A stretch of DNA of 64,000 nucleotides from Roseovarius mucosus DSM 17069 (lineage in GTDB: Bacteria > Pseudomonadota > Alphaproteobacteria > Rhodobacterales > Rhodobacteraceae): positions 186,001 through 250,000 of the forward strand of contig NZ_KN293978.2 in NCBI RefSeq assembly GCF_000768555.3, given 5' to 3'. Positions 19,140 to 28,739 of the stretch are shown here, piece after piece. A model generated the notes under the pieces. The model was not told the origin of the DNA and did no database searches. It was given only the letters and a program-made list of their open reading frames with translations. Numbering within the stretch: position 1 is the stretch's first letter; each line of letters starts with the position of its first letter. The translations under genes and the position numbers were made by a program.

Positions 19140-20209
19140 GCCTTGAAATGCTTGGAGAGCTTCAGGCCCTGACCCTGATAGTTTGATGCGATGCCTGCAC
19201 CATAGAGGTGATCGGGCACTTGGTCCATGTGTTCATAGACCAAGCGTCCGACGATCTGGCCGTGTTCCAAGACGAAAGGTGCCTCGTGACAGCGCACTTC
19301 CAGCACGCCGCGTGAGCCGGTGCCGCCGGCCGCCGCATGGCCGAATCCGGGATCGAAAAACCCCGCGTAATGCACCCGGAATTCGCCCACCATGGCCACA
19401 TAGGGGGCCATTTCAGCGGCGCATTCGGGGGGGATATGCACGGATTCGCGGCTGACGAGGATGTAGAACGCACCGGGATCGAGGATGATCTGGCCGGCCT
19501 CGGAATGCACCTCTTCCCAATAGGCGGCGGGATCGTAATGACCTATGCGGTCAAGGTCGATGACGCCGGTATGGGGTTTGGCGCGGTAGCCGACCAGCGT
19601 GCCAGAGGCGGGGCGCAGATCGACGGAAAAGCCAAGCCCGTCGTCGATCATCGCGTCCCCATCCACCAGCGGTGTTTGCACATGGAGCGCGCGCAGGGCG
19701 TCATCCGAAAGCACGGCCTGACCCGCGCGAAAGCGGATCTGGTTGAGGCGCATGCCGGGGCGCACCAGAACGGAGAATGAGCGCGGGCAAATCTCGGCAT
19801 AGAGCGGGCCGGTATATCCGGGGCTCACGCGGTCGAACTCGACCCCGCCGTCTGTGATGAGGCGGGTCAGCAGGTCTAGCCGCCCGGTCGAGGATTTGGC
19901 ATTGGCCACCGCCTGCACGCCCATTGGCAGGGCGAGCGTTTCCATCAAGGGCACGACATAGACGCAGCCCTTTTCCAGAACGGCCCCAGCGTTGAGGTCG
20001 ATGCGGTGCATCTCGAATTCCGCGAGGCGGTCCGAGACCGTGCGCCTCGCGCCCGTAAGAAACGAGGCGCGCACGCGGTAGGCGACCTGACCCAAACGCA
20101 AATCGAGGCTGGCGGGTTGAACCTGTTCAGGCAGGATGGCGGGGGCCGCAGAAAGCGTGCCCGCGTCGATCATCGCCCGAATTTTCTGGCTGGAAAGAAC
20201 CCCGGTCAT
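19136..20209 (-). CDS. dcd: dCTP deaminase, double-length alphaproteobacterial type
   Basis: 2'-deoxycytidine 5'-triphosphate deaminase producing dUTP for dTMP synthesis. At 357 aa it is about twice the length of E. coli Dcd, as in the alphaproteobacterial form with two dUTPase-fold halves. The N-terminal half holds PASLDLRLG, the nucleotide-binding KSSTGRLDLL and VSPGYTGPLYAEI. The C-terminal half holds VGEFRVHYAGFFDPGFG and an HEAPFVLEHGQ strand. Its TAA overlaps the TAA of the 58-aa gene. Confidence 0.92.
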   Translation of the reverse strand: MTGVLSSQKIRAMIDAGTLSAAPAILPEQVQPASLDLRLGQVAYRVRASFLTGARRTVSDRLAEFEMHRIDLNAGAVLEKGCVYVVPLMETLALPMGVQAVANAKSSTGRLDLLTRLITDGGVEFDRVSPGYTGPLYAEICPRSFSVLVRPGMRLNQIRFRAGQAVLSDDALRALHVQTPLVDGDAMIDDGLGFSVDLRPASGTLVGYRAKPHTGVIDLDRIGHYDPAAYWEEVHSEAGQIILDPGAFYILVSRESVHIPPECAAEMAPYVAMVGEFRVHYAGFFDPGFGHAAAGGTGSRGVLEVRCHEAPFVLEHGQIVGRLVYEHMDQVPDHLYGAGIASNYQGQGLKLSKHFKA

Positions 20210-20287
20210 CTCTGCCCCCTCTCGTTGCGCCCCGCTATCTGGTCAGGGTGCCCGAGGGGCCGAGGCGGGCGGGATCGTCGGTAATTA

Positions 20288-20364
20288 TGGTCGGGCTAGC
20301 AGGACTTGAACCTGCGACCTTCCGTCCCCCAGACGGACGCGCTACCAGGCTGCGCTATAGCCCG
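20288..20364 (-). tRNA. tRNA-Pro (GGG anticodon)
   Basis: A 77-base cloverleaf on the minus strand. The acceptor stem CGGGCTA pairs with TAGCCCG, followed by discriminator A and an encoded CCA. The anticodon stem TCCGT/ACGGA encloses the loop CTGGGGG, with anticodon GGG reading CCC/CCU. The T arm carries GTTCAAGTC. Confidence 0.95.
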
Positions 20365-20431
20365 ACGATGGGGTGTTCATAGCGATTTTGACCGCCGGGG
20401 CAAGAGGGAAATCCCGAAATCGGGCAGGGAT

Positions 20432-21286
20432 TTAGCGGTCTTTTGTGTGAGCGGCGACATGAGCGCGGAGGTTGGCGACAAGTGGTGCAAGGCGTGCGGC
20501 ACATTCCGGTGATATGGGCCGGGGCAGGGCGCCTATGGCAGTGAGCAGGCCCGGTGCCGCGTCGATATGGTCCGTCGGATCGGCGGGCAGGTCACGCGGT
20601 GGGGACGGGGCTGCCGCGGTGTCGTCAGGGCTTGGGTCTGCTTTGGTCGAGGCGGTCTCTGTGGGGGGCGCGGATTCGGTCGCCTCTGTTGCGGGCTCCG
20701 GTTCCAACACGGGTTCGGGTTCTGGAGCAGGGGTTTGCCCCGTCGTGTCTTGCTCGATTTCAGGATCGGCCGGCGTATCTATTGGAGCTGTTTCCGACAT
20801 CGGCTCGGGAAGCGGTGCGGTTGCTTCCGGCTTAGTGCTGTCCTGCGACCACAGGCTGCCTTGAGGCTCTGCGTCGATCTCTTCGGCGGACGTGTCGGTT
20901 TCCGTGTCCTGAGGCTCGGCGGGGCGCGCAAAGGTCACGACCTCGGCGGGTTTTGCGGGGCTGGGGGCTACATCGAGTGCGATGCCGCTCTCGGCGCCTT
21001 GGGATTCTTCGTCCAAGGGCGGCGACATATCGGCGACCTGCTGGATACCATTCTCGCGCAGGTATTTTTGCGCGCCCTTGATGGTCATGCCCTGATCGTG
21101 CAGCAGCACCTTGATGCCCCCAAGAAGAGCCATGTCGGCGGGGCGGTAATAGCGTCGCCCGCCTGCACGTTTGACCGGTTTGACCTGAGTGAATTTACTC
21201 TCCCAGAAACGCAGCACATGCGCCGGAACATCCAGCCAATCCGCGACCTCGCTGATGGTTCGAAAGGCGTCGGCGGCTTTGCCCAT
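20432..21286 (-). CDS. MerR-family regulator with long acidic C-terminal extension
   Basis: A 284-aa protein. Residues 1-80 form a MerR winged helix-turn-helix with [22 protein letters not shown] and [11 protein letters not shown]. Residues of about 90-245 are Pro/Glu/Thr/Ser-rich low complexity, and a compact C terminus contains [20 protein letters not shown]. No effector-binding domain or metal-binding cysteines are visible. The gene follows ihfA by 14 bases, an arrangement I recall from Rhodobacteraceae. DNA binding is probable; targets are unknown. Confidence 0.85.
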   Translation of the reverse strand: MGKAADAFRTISEVADWLDVPAHVLRFWESKFTQVKPVKRAGGRRYYRPADMALLGGIKVLLHDQGMTIKGAQKYLRENGIQQVADMSPPLDEESQGAESGIALDVAPSPAKPAEVVTFARPAEPQDTETDTSAEEIDAEPQGSLWSQDSTKPEATAPLPEPMSETAPIDTPADPEIEQDTTGQTPAPEPEPVLEPEPATEATESAPPTETASTKADPSPDDTAAAPSPPRDLPADPTDHIDAAPGLLTAIGALPRPISPECAARLAPLVANLRAHVAAHTKDR

Positions 21287-21300
21287 GGGCGGCTATATCC

Positions 21301-21603
21301 TCAGCTTTTGGTGCCGTCGGCGACGCGGTCTTTCATGAGATGGGAGGGCCGGAACGTCAGAACGCGGCGCGGGTTGATCGGCACTTCTTCGCCAGTCTTG
21401 GGATTGCGGCCCACGCGCGCCGTCTTGTCACGCACCGAGAAAGTGCCGAAGGATGAAATCTTGACCTGCTCGCCGCGCACGAGGGCGTCGGACATATGGC
21501 CCAGAACACTCTCGACCAGTTGGGCCGCATCATTGCGAGATAAACCCACCTCGCGAAAGATGGCCTCGCTCAAATCCATCCGTGTCAATGTCTTGTCAGT
21601 CAT
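21301..21603 (-). CDS. ihfA: Integration host factor alpha subunit
   Basis: Nucleoid-associated DNA-bending protein of 100 aa that acts as a heterodimer with IhfB. It begins [20 protein letters not shown] and contains the HU/IHF signature [14 protein letters not shown] segment (here [19 protein letters not shown]) and the DNA-intercalating NPRR region. ATG 21603 has GGGGA upstream and matches the family start; the open frame reaching 21663 is a 5' extension. Confidence 0.96.
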   Translation of the reverse strand: MTDKTLTRMDLSEAIFREVGLSRNDAAQLVESVLGHMSDALVRGEQVKISSFGTFSVRDKTARVGRNPKTGEEVPINPRRVLTFRPSHLMKDRVADGTKS

Positions 21604-21714
21604 AACATCCCCGCGTTTTTTTTCGGTTACTTTGCGGCGAAGAATTTTCCGAGTCAATCTCAACCACTTAGCGGCAGCCGTTCACCTGCGAGTTTTCGCG
21701 CATTTTCCGACGTT

Positions 21715-22689
21715 TTACCACCGAAGGGCTACTGCACCCCAGGCGAGACCCCCGCCGATTGCCTCGGCAAGGAGCAGATCACCGCGCTTGATCTTGCCCG
21801 AGGCCACGCCCACCGAGAGGGCAAGCGGGATGGAGGCGGCAGAGGTGTTGCCATGATCCTGCACCGTGACGATCACGCGGTCCATCGAGAGGCCCAGTTT
21901 CTTGGCGGTGCCTTGGATGATGCGGATATTGGCCTGATGCGGCACGATCCAGTCGACATCGGCACCGCTGAGGCCGATTTTTTCCAACGCGGCTTCTGCG
22001 GTGGAGGCGAGCTTTTCGACTGCTTGGCGAAACAAGGGGTTGCCCTGCATGCGCAGTTTTCCGGCCTCGCCGGTGGTCGAGACACCGCCATCGACATAGA
22101 GCATGTCGCGGTAACGCCCGTCGGAATTGAGGTCGGCAGAGAGGATGCCGCGATCCTGGGCCGTACCGGTGCCCTCTTCCAGACCGAGCACAAGCGCGCC
22201 GGCGCCGTCGCCAAAGAGCACGCAGGTCGAACGGTCTGTCCAGTCCATGATGCGGCTGAAGGTTTCGGCACCGATCACCAGCACGCGGCGCGCCTGACCC
22301 GAGAGGAGCAGTGCATTGGCGGTGGTGAGCGCATAGATGAAGCCCGCGCAGACCGCCTGCACGTCAAATCCGAAGCCGCGTGTCATGCCCAGTTCGCCTT
22401 GCACCATGGTCGCGACCGAGGGAAACGTCAGGTCCGGGGTAGAGGTGGCCACGACGATGCCGTCGATGTCATCAGGCCCGAGGCCTGCATTTTCGAGCGC
22501 TGCGCGGGCGGCGCGCACGGCGAGGTCCGAGGTGGGTTGATTCTCGGCGGCGAAATGGCGGCGTTCGATACCGGAGCGCGTGCGAATCCATTCATCCGAT
22601 GTATCGAGCGTTTTCTCGAATTCCGCGTTGGGAACGATACGGTCGGGCAGATAATGTCCGATGCCTTGGACGACGGCGCGCAGTGTCAT
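21715..22689 (-). CDS. fabH: 3-oxoacyl-ACP synthase III
   Basis: KAS III condenses acetyl-CoA with malonyl-ACP to start fatty acid synthesis. The 324-aa protein has the catalytic triad Cys114 (in VQAVCAGF), His (in IVPHQAN) and Asn (in DHGNTSAAS). Its start overlaps the plsX stop by 4 bases (ATGA), so translation is probably coupled. This is the usual plsX-fabH arrangement in phospholipid and fatty acid synthesis. Confidence 0.97.
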   Translation of the reverse strand: MTLRAVVQGIGHYLPDRIVPNAEFEKTLDTSDEWIRTRSGIERRHFAAENQPTSDLAVRAARAALENAGLGPDDIDGIVVATSTPDLTFPSVATMVQGELGMTRGFGFDVQAVCAGFIYALTTANALLLSGQARRVLVIGAETFSRIMDWTDRSTCVLFGDGAGALVLGLEEGTGTAQDRGILSADLNSDGRYRDMLYVDGGVSTTGEAGKLRMQGNPLFRQAVEKLASTAEAALEKIGLSGADVDWIVPHQANIRIIQGTAKKLGLSMDRVIVTVQDHGNTSAASIPLALSVGVASGKIKRGDLLLAEAIGGGLAWGAVALRW

Positions 22690-23792
22690 TCAGATTCGGC
22701 CTCTGGTTGGGGCTCTGGAGGGGCATCCTGATCCAGCAGCGCGGCGGAGGCAACCCGTGCCGCCAGCCGTTCGGAAAATCCCGATTGCGCCAGTTCGAAT
22801 GCCAGTTTGATGGCCGAGGAAACGCCCATCGCGTCGGCCGCGCCATGGGATTTGACCACGGTGCCGTTCAGCCCGAGGAACACCCCGCCGTTGGCGCGGC
22901 GCGGGTCGATCCGCTTTTTCAGGCGCGCGAGCGAGGTATAGGCCAGAACCGAAGCCAGCCGTGACAGCAGCGAATAGGCAAAGGCCTCGCGCAGCAGGTC
23001 CGCAATGAGCTTGGCAATACCTTCGCCGGTCTTGAGCGCCACATTGCCGGTAAAACCGTCGGTGACGATCACATCGCATTTGGTGCCGGGCAGGTCGCGA
23101 CCTTCGACAAAGCCTACGAATTCGAAATCGGCAATACGCGCATTGGCGGCAATGAGGTCATAGGCCTCTTTCAACTCGGCGCGGCCCTTGTGCTCTTCGG
23201 TGCCGACATTAAGCAGGCCGATGCGCGGGCGTGCGAGGCCAAAGCCGTTGCGCGCGTAAGAGGCGCCCATCAAGGCGTATTGCATGAGGTCCTTGGCATC
23301 GGCGCGGATATCTGCGCCTCCGTCGAGCATGATGTTATGTTTTTGCGGGTTTTGCGAGGGCCACATCACCGCGATGGCGGGGCGGTAAATGCCCGGCAGT
23401 TTGCGCAGGCGCAGCACCGACATCAGCATGAGCGCGCCGGTATTGCCACAGGAAACGCAAACGGTGGCTTCGCCCATGCGCACCGATTCGAGCGCGGACC
23501 ACATCGAGGTTTCGCGGCCGTGGCGCACCACATGTGATGGCTTGTCGTTCATGGTGACGACTTCGGGCGCGTGGCGAATCTCGCAGCGTTCAGCGAGGCC
23601 ACGGCGTTTGGCGATCAGGCGCTCCAGCTCGTCTTGGGGGCCATGCAGGATAAAGCCGATATCCGGGTTCTTGGACGCAAAATGGGCAATGCCGGCAACA
23701 ACCGTTGCCGGCCCCTGATCCCCGCCCATGGCGTCAACCGAGATGATGGTGCGTCCTGCACCCGCCTTGGAATGGTCCCTGCGAGCGGTCAT
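22686..23792 (-). CDS. plsX: Phosphate acyltransferase PlsX
   Basis: PlsX makes acyl-phosphate from acyl-ACP, the first committed step of the PlsX/PlsY route to phosphatidic acid. The 368-aa product shows SVDAMGGDQGP, CVSCGNTGALM, LLNVGTEEHKG and DVIVTDGFTGNVALK, all family hallmarks. It lies 23 bases downstream of rpmF and overlaps fabH by 4 bases. Confidence 0.97.
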   Translation of the reverse strand: MTARRDHSKAGAGRTIISVDAMGGDQGPATVVAGIAHFASKNPDIGFILHGPQDELERLIAKRRGLAERCEIRHAPEVVTMNDKPSHVVRHGRETSMWSALESVRMGEATVCVSCGNTGALMLMSVLRLRKLPGIYRPAIAVMWPSQNPQKHNIMLDGGADIRADAKDLMQYALMGASYARNGFGLARPRIGLLNVGTEEHKGRAELKEAYDLIAANARIADFEFVGFVEGRDLPGTKCDVIVTDGFTGNVALKTGEGIAKLIADLLREAFAYSLLSRLASVLAYTSLARLKKRIDPRRANGGVFLGLNGTVVKSHGAADAMGVSSAIKLAFELAQSGFSERLAARVASAALLDQDAPPEPQPEAESE

Positions 23793-23815
23793 GCAGCAAA
23801 TCGCCTATTGCGGGT

Positions 23816-24022
23816 TCAGGCCGCGTCGTCTTCCAGGTCGATTTCTTCCACCAATGCCACGACCTCACGGTCGGCATAGTGTCCGCATGCCGGGCACACA
23901 TGGTGCGGGCGCTTCAGTTCGCCGCAGTTGGTGCACTCGTTCGGATTGCCTGCAACCAGCGCGTCATGGGCGCGGCGATTGTTGCGGCGCGATTTCGATA
24001 CTTTGTTCTGTTGGACGGCCAT
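23816..24022 (-). CDS. rpmF: 50S ribosomal protein L32
   Basis: Ribosomal protein of 68 aa. It begins [20 protein letters not shown] and carries two zinc-type CxxC pairs (CTNC and CPAC). It is the usual neighbour of yceD and plsX. It is read leftward with both and separated from the yceD stop by about 157 bases with no other gene. Confidence 0.97.
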   Translation of the reverse strand: MAVQQNKVSKSRRNNRRAHDALVAGNPNECTNCGELKRPHHVCPACGHYADREVVALVEEIDLEDDAA

Positions 24023-24179
24023 GTCGCAACCTCAATTCCTGTGGGCCTATCTGGCCCTGTTTCACGGGTGTTCGCGGCTCTTAATATGTTACGAGCCGCC
24101 GGTTCAACCCCAAATTCCGGTGAGAGCGGGAAAATACAGAGATTTGATGCCGGGGCAAGCGATTCTTGGGGGGCGGCGA

Positions 24180-24744
24180 TCAGTCCTTGTCGGGCTTGCC
24201 CAGCTTGTCGCGCAGACTGGAAAGGGCGGCAAAGGGTTTGGTTTCCTCGTCCTGCATGGGGGTTACGCCCTCTTCGGCCACGGTCAGCTGGCCAAGTTCG
24301 GCACCGTCACTGCGCGGATAGGGGGGGCAGGGCCAGGCTGAGCGCCTCGACCATGACGCGCCATAGGTCGATTTCCGTGCCCAGCGGTTCGAGCGTGTCA
24401 TCCTCGGGGATTTCGACCTCGACACCGGGTTCGGGTATCTCAAGCGCCGCATCAGGCGAAAAGCGCCGGATTACCGGTTCGTCAATGCGGGTCTGCACCG
24501 GATCGAGTGTGACGACACAGGGTTGGATCACCGTGGCTCCAAGGTCGGCGCGCAAGAGCCAGTCTGCGCGCCCTTCGGCAGTGAGGCTGCCGCGCAGGCG
24601 CAGCTTGCGCAGGCCAAGAAGCCCGAGGTCAGCGGTGATGCGCGCCATCTCGGCTGCGTCTGGGGCGAGATCAAAGCTCACGGGGCGCCGCGCCGACAGG
24701 TCGGCCACGCGGATCGCTCGGGTGTTTTGCGGGTGTTGTGACAT
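24180..24744 (-). CDS. yceD: DUF177 (YceD) protein, apparent frameshift
   Basis: DUF177-family protein linked to 23S rRNA accumulation in other organisms and almost always upstream of rpmF. The N-terminal part runs from ATG 24744 to 24307 and ends LALPPLSAQ. The rest continues in another frame (PYPRSDGAELGQ to KPDKD) and ends at 24180. The break is at a G7 run (plus strand 24321-24327); with six bases the sequence reads LALPPYPRSDGAEL without a gap. Corrected length is 187 aa. Everything else in the gene looks intact, so a sequencing or assembly error is the simplest explanation. Confidence 0.88.
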
Positions 24745-24832
24745 CTTTCCCCTCGCTTCCTTTCTTGAACCATTGCATCACCTTGTTGTAAGCGGGATAA
24801 AAGCCGCGACCGGCCGATACAAGAGGGCAGAG

Positions 24833-25288
24833 ATGACAGCGATCCGAAACCGAGTGATCAGCGCCTTGGCGCTTTGCTGTCTGATTGTCGTTACGGGCTG
24901 CTCTGCCACTTACCGCAATCACGGCTATGCTCCGCCCGAGGAGGATTTGCAAAACCTCGTGGTGGGGGTGGATACCCGCGCCACGGTCGACGATGTGGTT
25001 GGGCCGCCGTCGCTATCGGGGGTGTTGGCGGATGGTGATTATTACTATGTGCGCAGCCGGGTGCGGGAATATGGCATGTTTCGCCCGCAGGTGATTGAAC
25101 GCCGCGTTCTCGCGATTTCCTTCAATGACGATGACACCATTGCCAATATCGAGGAATTCGGGCTGGAGGATGGTCAGGTTGTCCCGATTGCGCGGCGCGT
25201 GACTGATACGTCTGTGGTCAGCAACGGCTTTATTCGCCAACTCCTGAGCAATATCGGCAATATCAATCCCGCCTCCGCCTTTGAGTGA
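24833..25288 (+). CDS. bamE: BamE/SmpA-family outer-membrane assembly lipoprotein
   Basis: Lipoprotein component of the BAM complex that inserts outer-membrane beta-barrels, 151 aa. The signal peptide ends in a lipobox with Cys23 (LIVVTGCSA). The mature domain has LQNLVVGVDTRATVDDVVG and YYYVRSRVREYGMF, matching the SmpA/OmlA fold. The gene is divergent from yceD with an 88-base gap. The frame is open far upstream, but ATG 24833 is the first start giving a signal peptide. Confidence 0.9.
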   Translation: MTAIRNRVISALALCCLIVVTGCSATYRNHGYAPPEEDLQNLVVGVDTRATVDDVVGPPSLSGVLADGDYYYVRSRVREYGMFRPQVIERRVLAISFNDDDTIANIEEFGLEDGQVVPIARRVTDTSVVSNGFIRQLLSNIGNINPASAFE

Positions 25289-25366
25289 CGGCGGTCACGC
25301 CGCTGTCACGGCTTGCGTGCTAGAGCGACCGGGACTAGGGTCGCTCAGCGCAGACGGGGTCGCGGC

Positions 25367-26104
25367 ATGGCAGGGCTTGGCAATCAGCGGTATCAGGCAC
25401 GGATCGGCAGCACGCCCGAGGATCGCCGCGCCGCGCAGCAGTTGCGCGCGCGCGCCTTTTTGGGGGGCGGTCAAGAGCTGGATACCGACAGGTTCGATGA
25501 CATCTGCACCCATGTTCTGATCGAAGAGACGGGCAGCGGCACGCTGGTCTGTTGTTTCCGGATGCTGGTACTGAATGGCGGGGCCGAGATTGCGCAGAGC
25601 TATTCGGCGCAATTCTATGACTTATCGGCGCTTGCGGGATTCGAAGGCAAAATGGCCGAAATGGGCCGGTTCTGCATCGCGCCGGGGCGGCTTGATCCCG
25701 ATATTCTTCGGGTGGCCTGGGCGGCGATGACGCGGTTTGTCGATGAGAATGGAATCGAGATGCTGTTTGGCTGCTCGTCTTTTCACGGCACCGAGACCGA
25801 GACCTATCTTGATGCCTTTGCCATGCTGCGCGAGCGGCATCTCGCACCGCGTCGTTGGTGGCCGCGGGTCAAGGCCCCGGCCGTATTCCGCTTTGCGCAG
25901 CGGCTACGGCGGCACAAACCCGACCTGAAGCTGGCAATGCGGCATATGCCGCCACTTCTGCGCACCTACCTTTTGATGGGGGGATGGGTCAGTGATCATG
26001 CGGTGATCGACAGGCATCTCAACACGTTGCATGTGTTTACCGGCGTTGAAATCGGGGCCATTCCCCCCACCCGCAAACGGTTGTTGCGCGCGCTTGCCGG
26101 TTGA
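25367..26104 (+). CDS. olsB: OlsB-like GNAT N-acyltransferase
   Basis: About 245 aa of the hemolysin/OlsB GNAT-type family. In alphaproteobacteria it N-acylates ornithine with 3-hydroxyacyl-ACP to form lyso-ornithine lipid. Visible features are RRAAQQLRARAFLGG, the FDDICTHVLIEE strand, EMGRFCIAPGRLDPDILR and LFGCSSFHGTETETYLDAFA. ATG 25367 is chosen because homology starts there. The usual partner olsA is not adjacent; the next gene is an ABC-F ATPase. Confidence 0.8.
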   Translation: MAGLGNQRYQARIGSTPEDRRAAQQLRARAFLGGGQELDTDRFDDICTHVLIEETGSGTLVCCFRMLVLNGGAEIAQSYSAQFYDLSALAGFEGKMAEMGRFCIAPGRLDPDILRVAWAAMTRFVDENGIEMLFGCSSFHGTETETYLDAFAMLRERHLAPRRWWPRVKAPAVFRFAQRLRRHKPDLKLAMRHMPPLLRTYLLMGGWVSDHAVIDRHLNTLHVFTGVEIGAIPPTRKRLLRALAG

Positions 26105-26145
26105 GGTCCCTTGACGCTGCCGGGGCGGCAGGATAGCCCGCGCCC

Positions 26146-27963
26146 ATGGCACGCGCACCTCTTTTACAGCTCACCGACATTTCGCTCACCTTTGGAGGTG
26201 AGCCTGTGTTTCATGATCTCTCGCTTGTGGTGCAGCCCGGAGATCGGGTGGCGCTTGTGGGGCGCAACGGGTCGGGCAAATCCACGCTGATGAAGGTGAT
26301 GGCCGGCCTGGTCGAGCCGGATCGTGGATTGCGGATCGTCACGCCCGGCGTGAACGTGGGCTACATGGAGCAAGAGCCTGATATGGTCGGGTTCACGACC
26401 TTGGGTGACTATGCCGCAAGCCAGTTGGACCCCGCCGAGACCTACCGTGTCGAGATGGCGGGTGAGGGGCTGAAATTCGATCCCGCGCGCCCGGTCAGCA
26501 CGGCGTCGGGCGGTGAGCGGCGACGGGCGGCCTTGGCCAAGCTGATGGCCGAGGCCCCGGATCTGATGCTGCTGGACGAGCCGACCAACCATCTGGATAT
26601 CGAGGCGATTGCCTGGCTGGAAAATGAGCTGCGCGAGACGCGCAAAGGCTTTGTTCTGATCAGCCATGACCGCGCATTTTTGCGTGAACTGACACGCGCA
26701 ACCCTCTGGATTGACAGGGGAATGACGCGACGGCAGGAAAAGGGTTTCGAGCATTTCGAAGCTTGGCGTGACAAGGTTTGGGATGATGAGGATCAGCAGC
26801 GCCACAAGCTTGACCGCAAGATCAAGTCCGAGGCGCGATGGGCCGTCGAAGGCATCAGCGCGCGGCGCAAGCGCAATCAGGGCCGGGTGCGCGCGTTGGC
26901 TGAATTGCGGGCCGAGCGCAGCAGCCAGATCAGGCGGCAGGGTACGGCGGCAATGGCGTTCGACTCTGGCCCGACGTCGGGCCGCAAGGTGATCGAGGCT
27001 GTTGATATTTCAAAGGCTTATGGCGACAAGCTCATCCTTGAGAAATTTAGCATCAAGATCCTGCGCGGGGATCGCGTGGCCTTTGTCGGCCCCAACGGCG
27101 TGGGCAAGACAACGCTGCTCAAGATGCTGCTCCAAGAGATCGCGCCTGACAGTGGCACCGTGACCCATGGCACCAATCTGATGCCGGCGGTGTTCGATCA
27201 GGCGCGCGCGCAACTTGACCCCGAGATGACCCTGTGGGAGAGCCTGACGGGGGATGCCGAGATGCGGGTATCCGGGCAGGCGGATCAGGTTTTGGTGCGC
27301 GGGCAGCCGCGGCATGTGGTGGCTTATCTCAAGGATTTCCTCTTTGACGAGCGGCAGGCGCGCGCACCGGTCAAATCGCTCTCGGGGGGCGAGAAAGCGC
27401 GGCTTTTGCTGGCGAAACTCATGGCGCGCGAAAGCAATCTGCTGGTGCTGGACGAACCGACCAACGATCTCGACATCGAGACACTGGATCTGCTGCAAGA
27501 GTTGCTGGACGATTTTGACGGCACCGTCCTATTGGTCAGCCATGACCGTGATTTCCTGGATCGCGTGGCGACCACGACCATCGCGATGGAGGGGGATGGG
27601 CGGGCCACGACCTATGCCGGGGGGTGGTCGGATTACCGCGCGCAGCGGGGCGTGGACGGGGCGGCTGAGGCCGGTAAAAAGGTTGATAAAACAGTAGCTA
27701 AAGCCCCGGAGGTGAAGCAATCAAAGCCTGCCGCTACGCGCCTCAGTTTTACCGAGAAGCACCGGCTCGAGGAGTTGCCCGCTCTGATGGAGCGGCTGAC
27801 GGCCGAGATTGGGAAGCTTGAGGACCTGCTCTCGGACCCCGCGCTCTTTACTCGCGAGCCGCTCAAGTTCAAGAAGGCGACCGAGGCGCTGACAACGCGG
27901 CAAAGCGCCTTGGAAGAGGCGGAAGAGGAATGGCTGGCCCTGGCTGAGCGTGCCGAGGGCTGA
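26146..27963 (+). CDS. uup: ABC-F ATPase, Uup-like
   Basis: Soluble ribosome-associated ABC-F ATPase of 605 aa with two nucleotide-binding domains and no membrane segments. Walker A is GRNGSGKST at 39-47 and GPNGVGKTT at about 315. The signatures are TASGGERRRAALA and LSGGEKARLLLA, with Walker B regions LLDEPTNHLD and VLDEPTNDLD. A basic linker of about 80 residues separates the domains. The last 70 residues form a charged coiled-coil like the Uup C-terminal DNA/RNA-binding domain, which supports Uup over EttA. Confidence 0.9.
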   Translation: MARAPLLQLTDISLTFGGEPVFHDLSLVVQPGDRVALVGRNGSGKSTLMKVMAGLVEPDRGLRIVTPGVNVGYMEQEPDMVGFTTLGDYAASQLDPAETYRVEMAGEGLKFDPARPVSTASGGERRRAALAKLMAEAPDLMLLDEPTNHLDIEAIAWLENELRETRKGFVLISHDRAFLRELTRATLWIDRGMTRRQEKGFEHFEAWRDKVWDDEDQQRHKLDRKIKSEARWAVEGISARRKRNQGRVRALAELRAERSSQIRRQGTAAMAFDSGPTSGRKVIEAVDISKAYGDKLILEKFSIKILRGDRVAFVGPNGVGKTTLLKMLLQEIAPDSGTVTHGTNLMPAVFDQARAQLDPEMTLWESLTGDAEMRVSGQADQVLVRGQPRHVVAYLKDFLFDERQARAPVKSLSGGEKARLLLAKLMARESNLLVLDEPTNDLDIETLDLLQELLDDFDGTVLLVSHDRDFLDRVATTTIAMEGDGRATTYAGGWSDYRAQRGVDGAAEAGKKVDKTVAKAPEVKQSKPAATRLSFTEKHRLEELPALMERLTAEIGKLEDLLSDPALFTREPLKFKKATEALTTRQSALEEAEEEWLALAERAEG

Positions 27964-28719
27964 TTACTGCATCCGTAGCGCGCCATCGAGGCGGATCACT
28001 TCGCCGTTGAGATAGCCACAGTTGATGATAAAGGCCGCAAGCCGGGCATATTCCACCGGATCGCCGAGACGTTTTGGGAATGTCACCTCTGCGGCGAGAC
28101 TGTCCTGTACCTCTTGCGGCAGGCCGCGCAGCATCGGCGTGGCGAAGGTGCCGGGGGCAATCGCCATGACGCGAATCCCCTCGCGCGCGAGATCGCGGGC
28201 CATGGGCAGCGACAGGCCGACGATCCCGCCCTTGGAGGCGGCATAGGCGGCCTGACCCTTCTGCCCGTCAAAGGCGGCGATGGAGGCGGTGTTGATGATC
28301 ACACCGCGTGCGCCATCCGCGTCGGGGGCGTTCTTTGCCATTTCCGCCGCCGCAAGGCGTGCCACGTTGAACGAGCCCACGAGGTTGATGTCGAGCGTGC
28401 GTCGAAACAGGTCGAGCGGGTGAGGGCCATCGCGTCCCAGCACCTTGGCTCCGGTGGCGATGCCAGCACAGTTTACCACCGCCGTGATCCGCCCCATGGC
28501 GGATGTGGCGGCTGCGATCGCGGCTGCAACGGAGGCCTCATCCGTGACATCGGTGGCCGCGAAATGCGCGCCGATTTCGGCGGCGATGGCGGCTCCGCGC
28601 TCTGCATCGCGGTCAAACAGTGTCACCTCTGCGCCAAGGCTGCGAAAATGGCGGGCGGTTGCCTCGCCCAGCCCTGACGCGCCGCCGGTGATGATCGCGG
28701 CTGTATCCTCTATGCGCAT
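27964..28719 (-). CDS. SDR oxidoreductase, 3-hydroxyacyl-CoA dehydrogenase type II-like
   Basis: A 251-aa NAD-dependent short-chain dehydrogenase resembling HSD17B10-type 3-hydroxyacyl-CoA dehydrogenases of isoleucine and fatty acid oxidation. Motifs are ITGGASGLGEA, VNCAGIA, the catalytic Ser in INTASIAAFDG and YAASKGG. A canonical promoter (TTGACA, 17-bp spacer, TATTTG) and a TGAAC-N4-GTTCA operator precede it. The same operator precedes ivd at 60886, pointing to acyl-CoA catabolism. The exact substrate is inferred. Confidence 0.88.
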   Translation of the reverse strand: MRIEDTAAIITGGASGLGEATARHFRSLGAEVTLFDRDAERGAAIAAEIGAHFAATDVTDEASVAAAIAAATSAMGRITAVVNCAGIATGAKVLGRDGPHPLDLFRRTLDINLVGSFNVARLAAAEMAKNAPDADGARGVIINTASIAAFDGQKGQAAYAASKGGIVGLSLPMARDLAREGIRVMAIAPGTFATPMLRGLPQEVQDSLAAEVTFPKRLGDPVEYARLAAFIINCGYLNGEVIRLDGALRMQ

Positions 28720-28739
28720 GGTGCCCTCGCCTATTTAAA

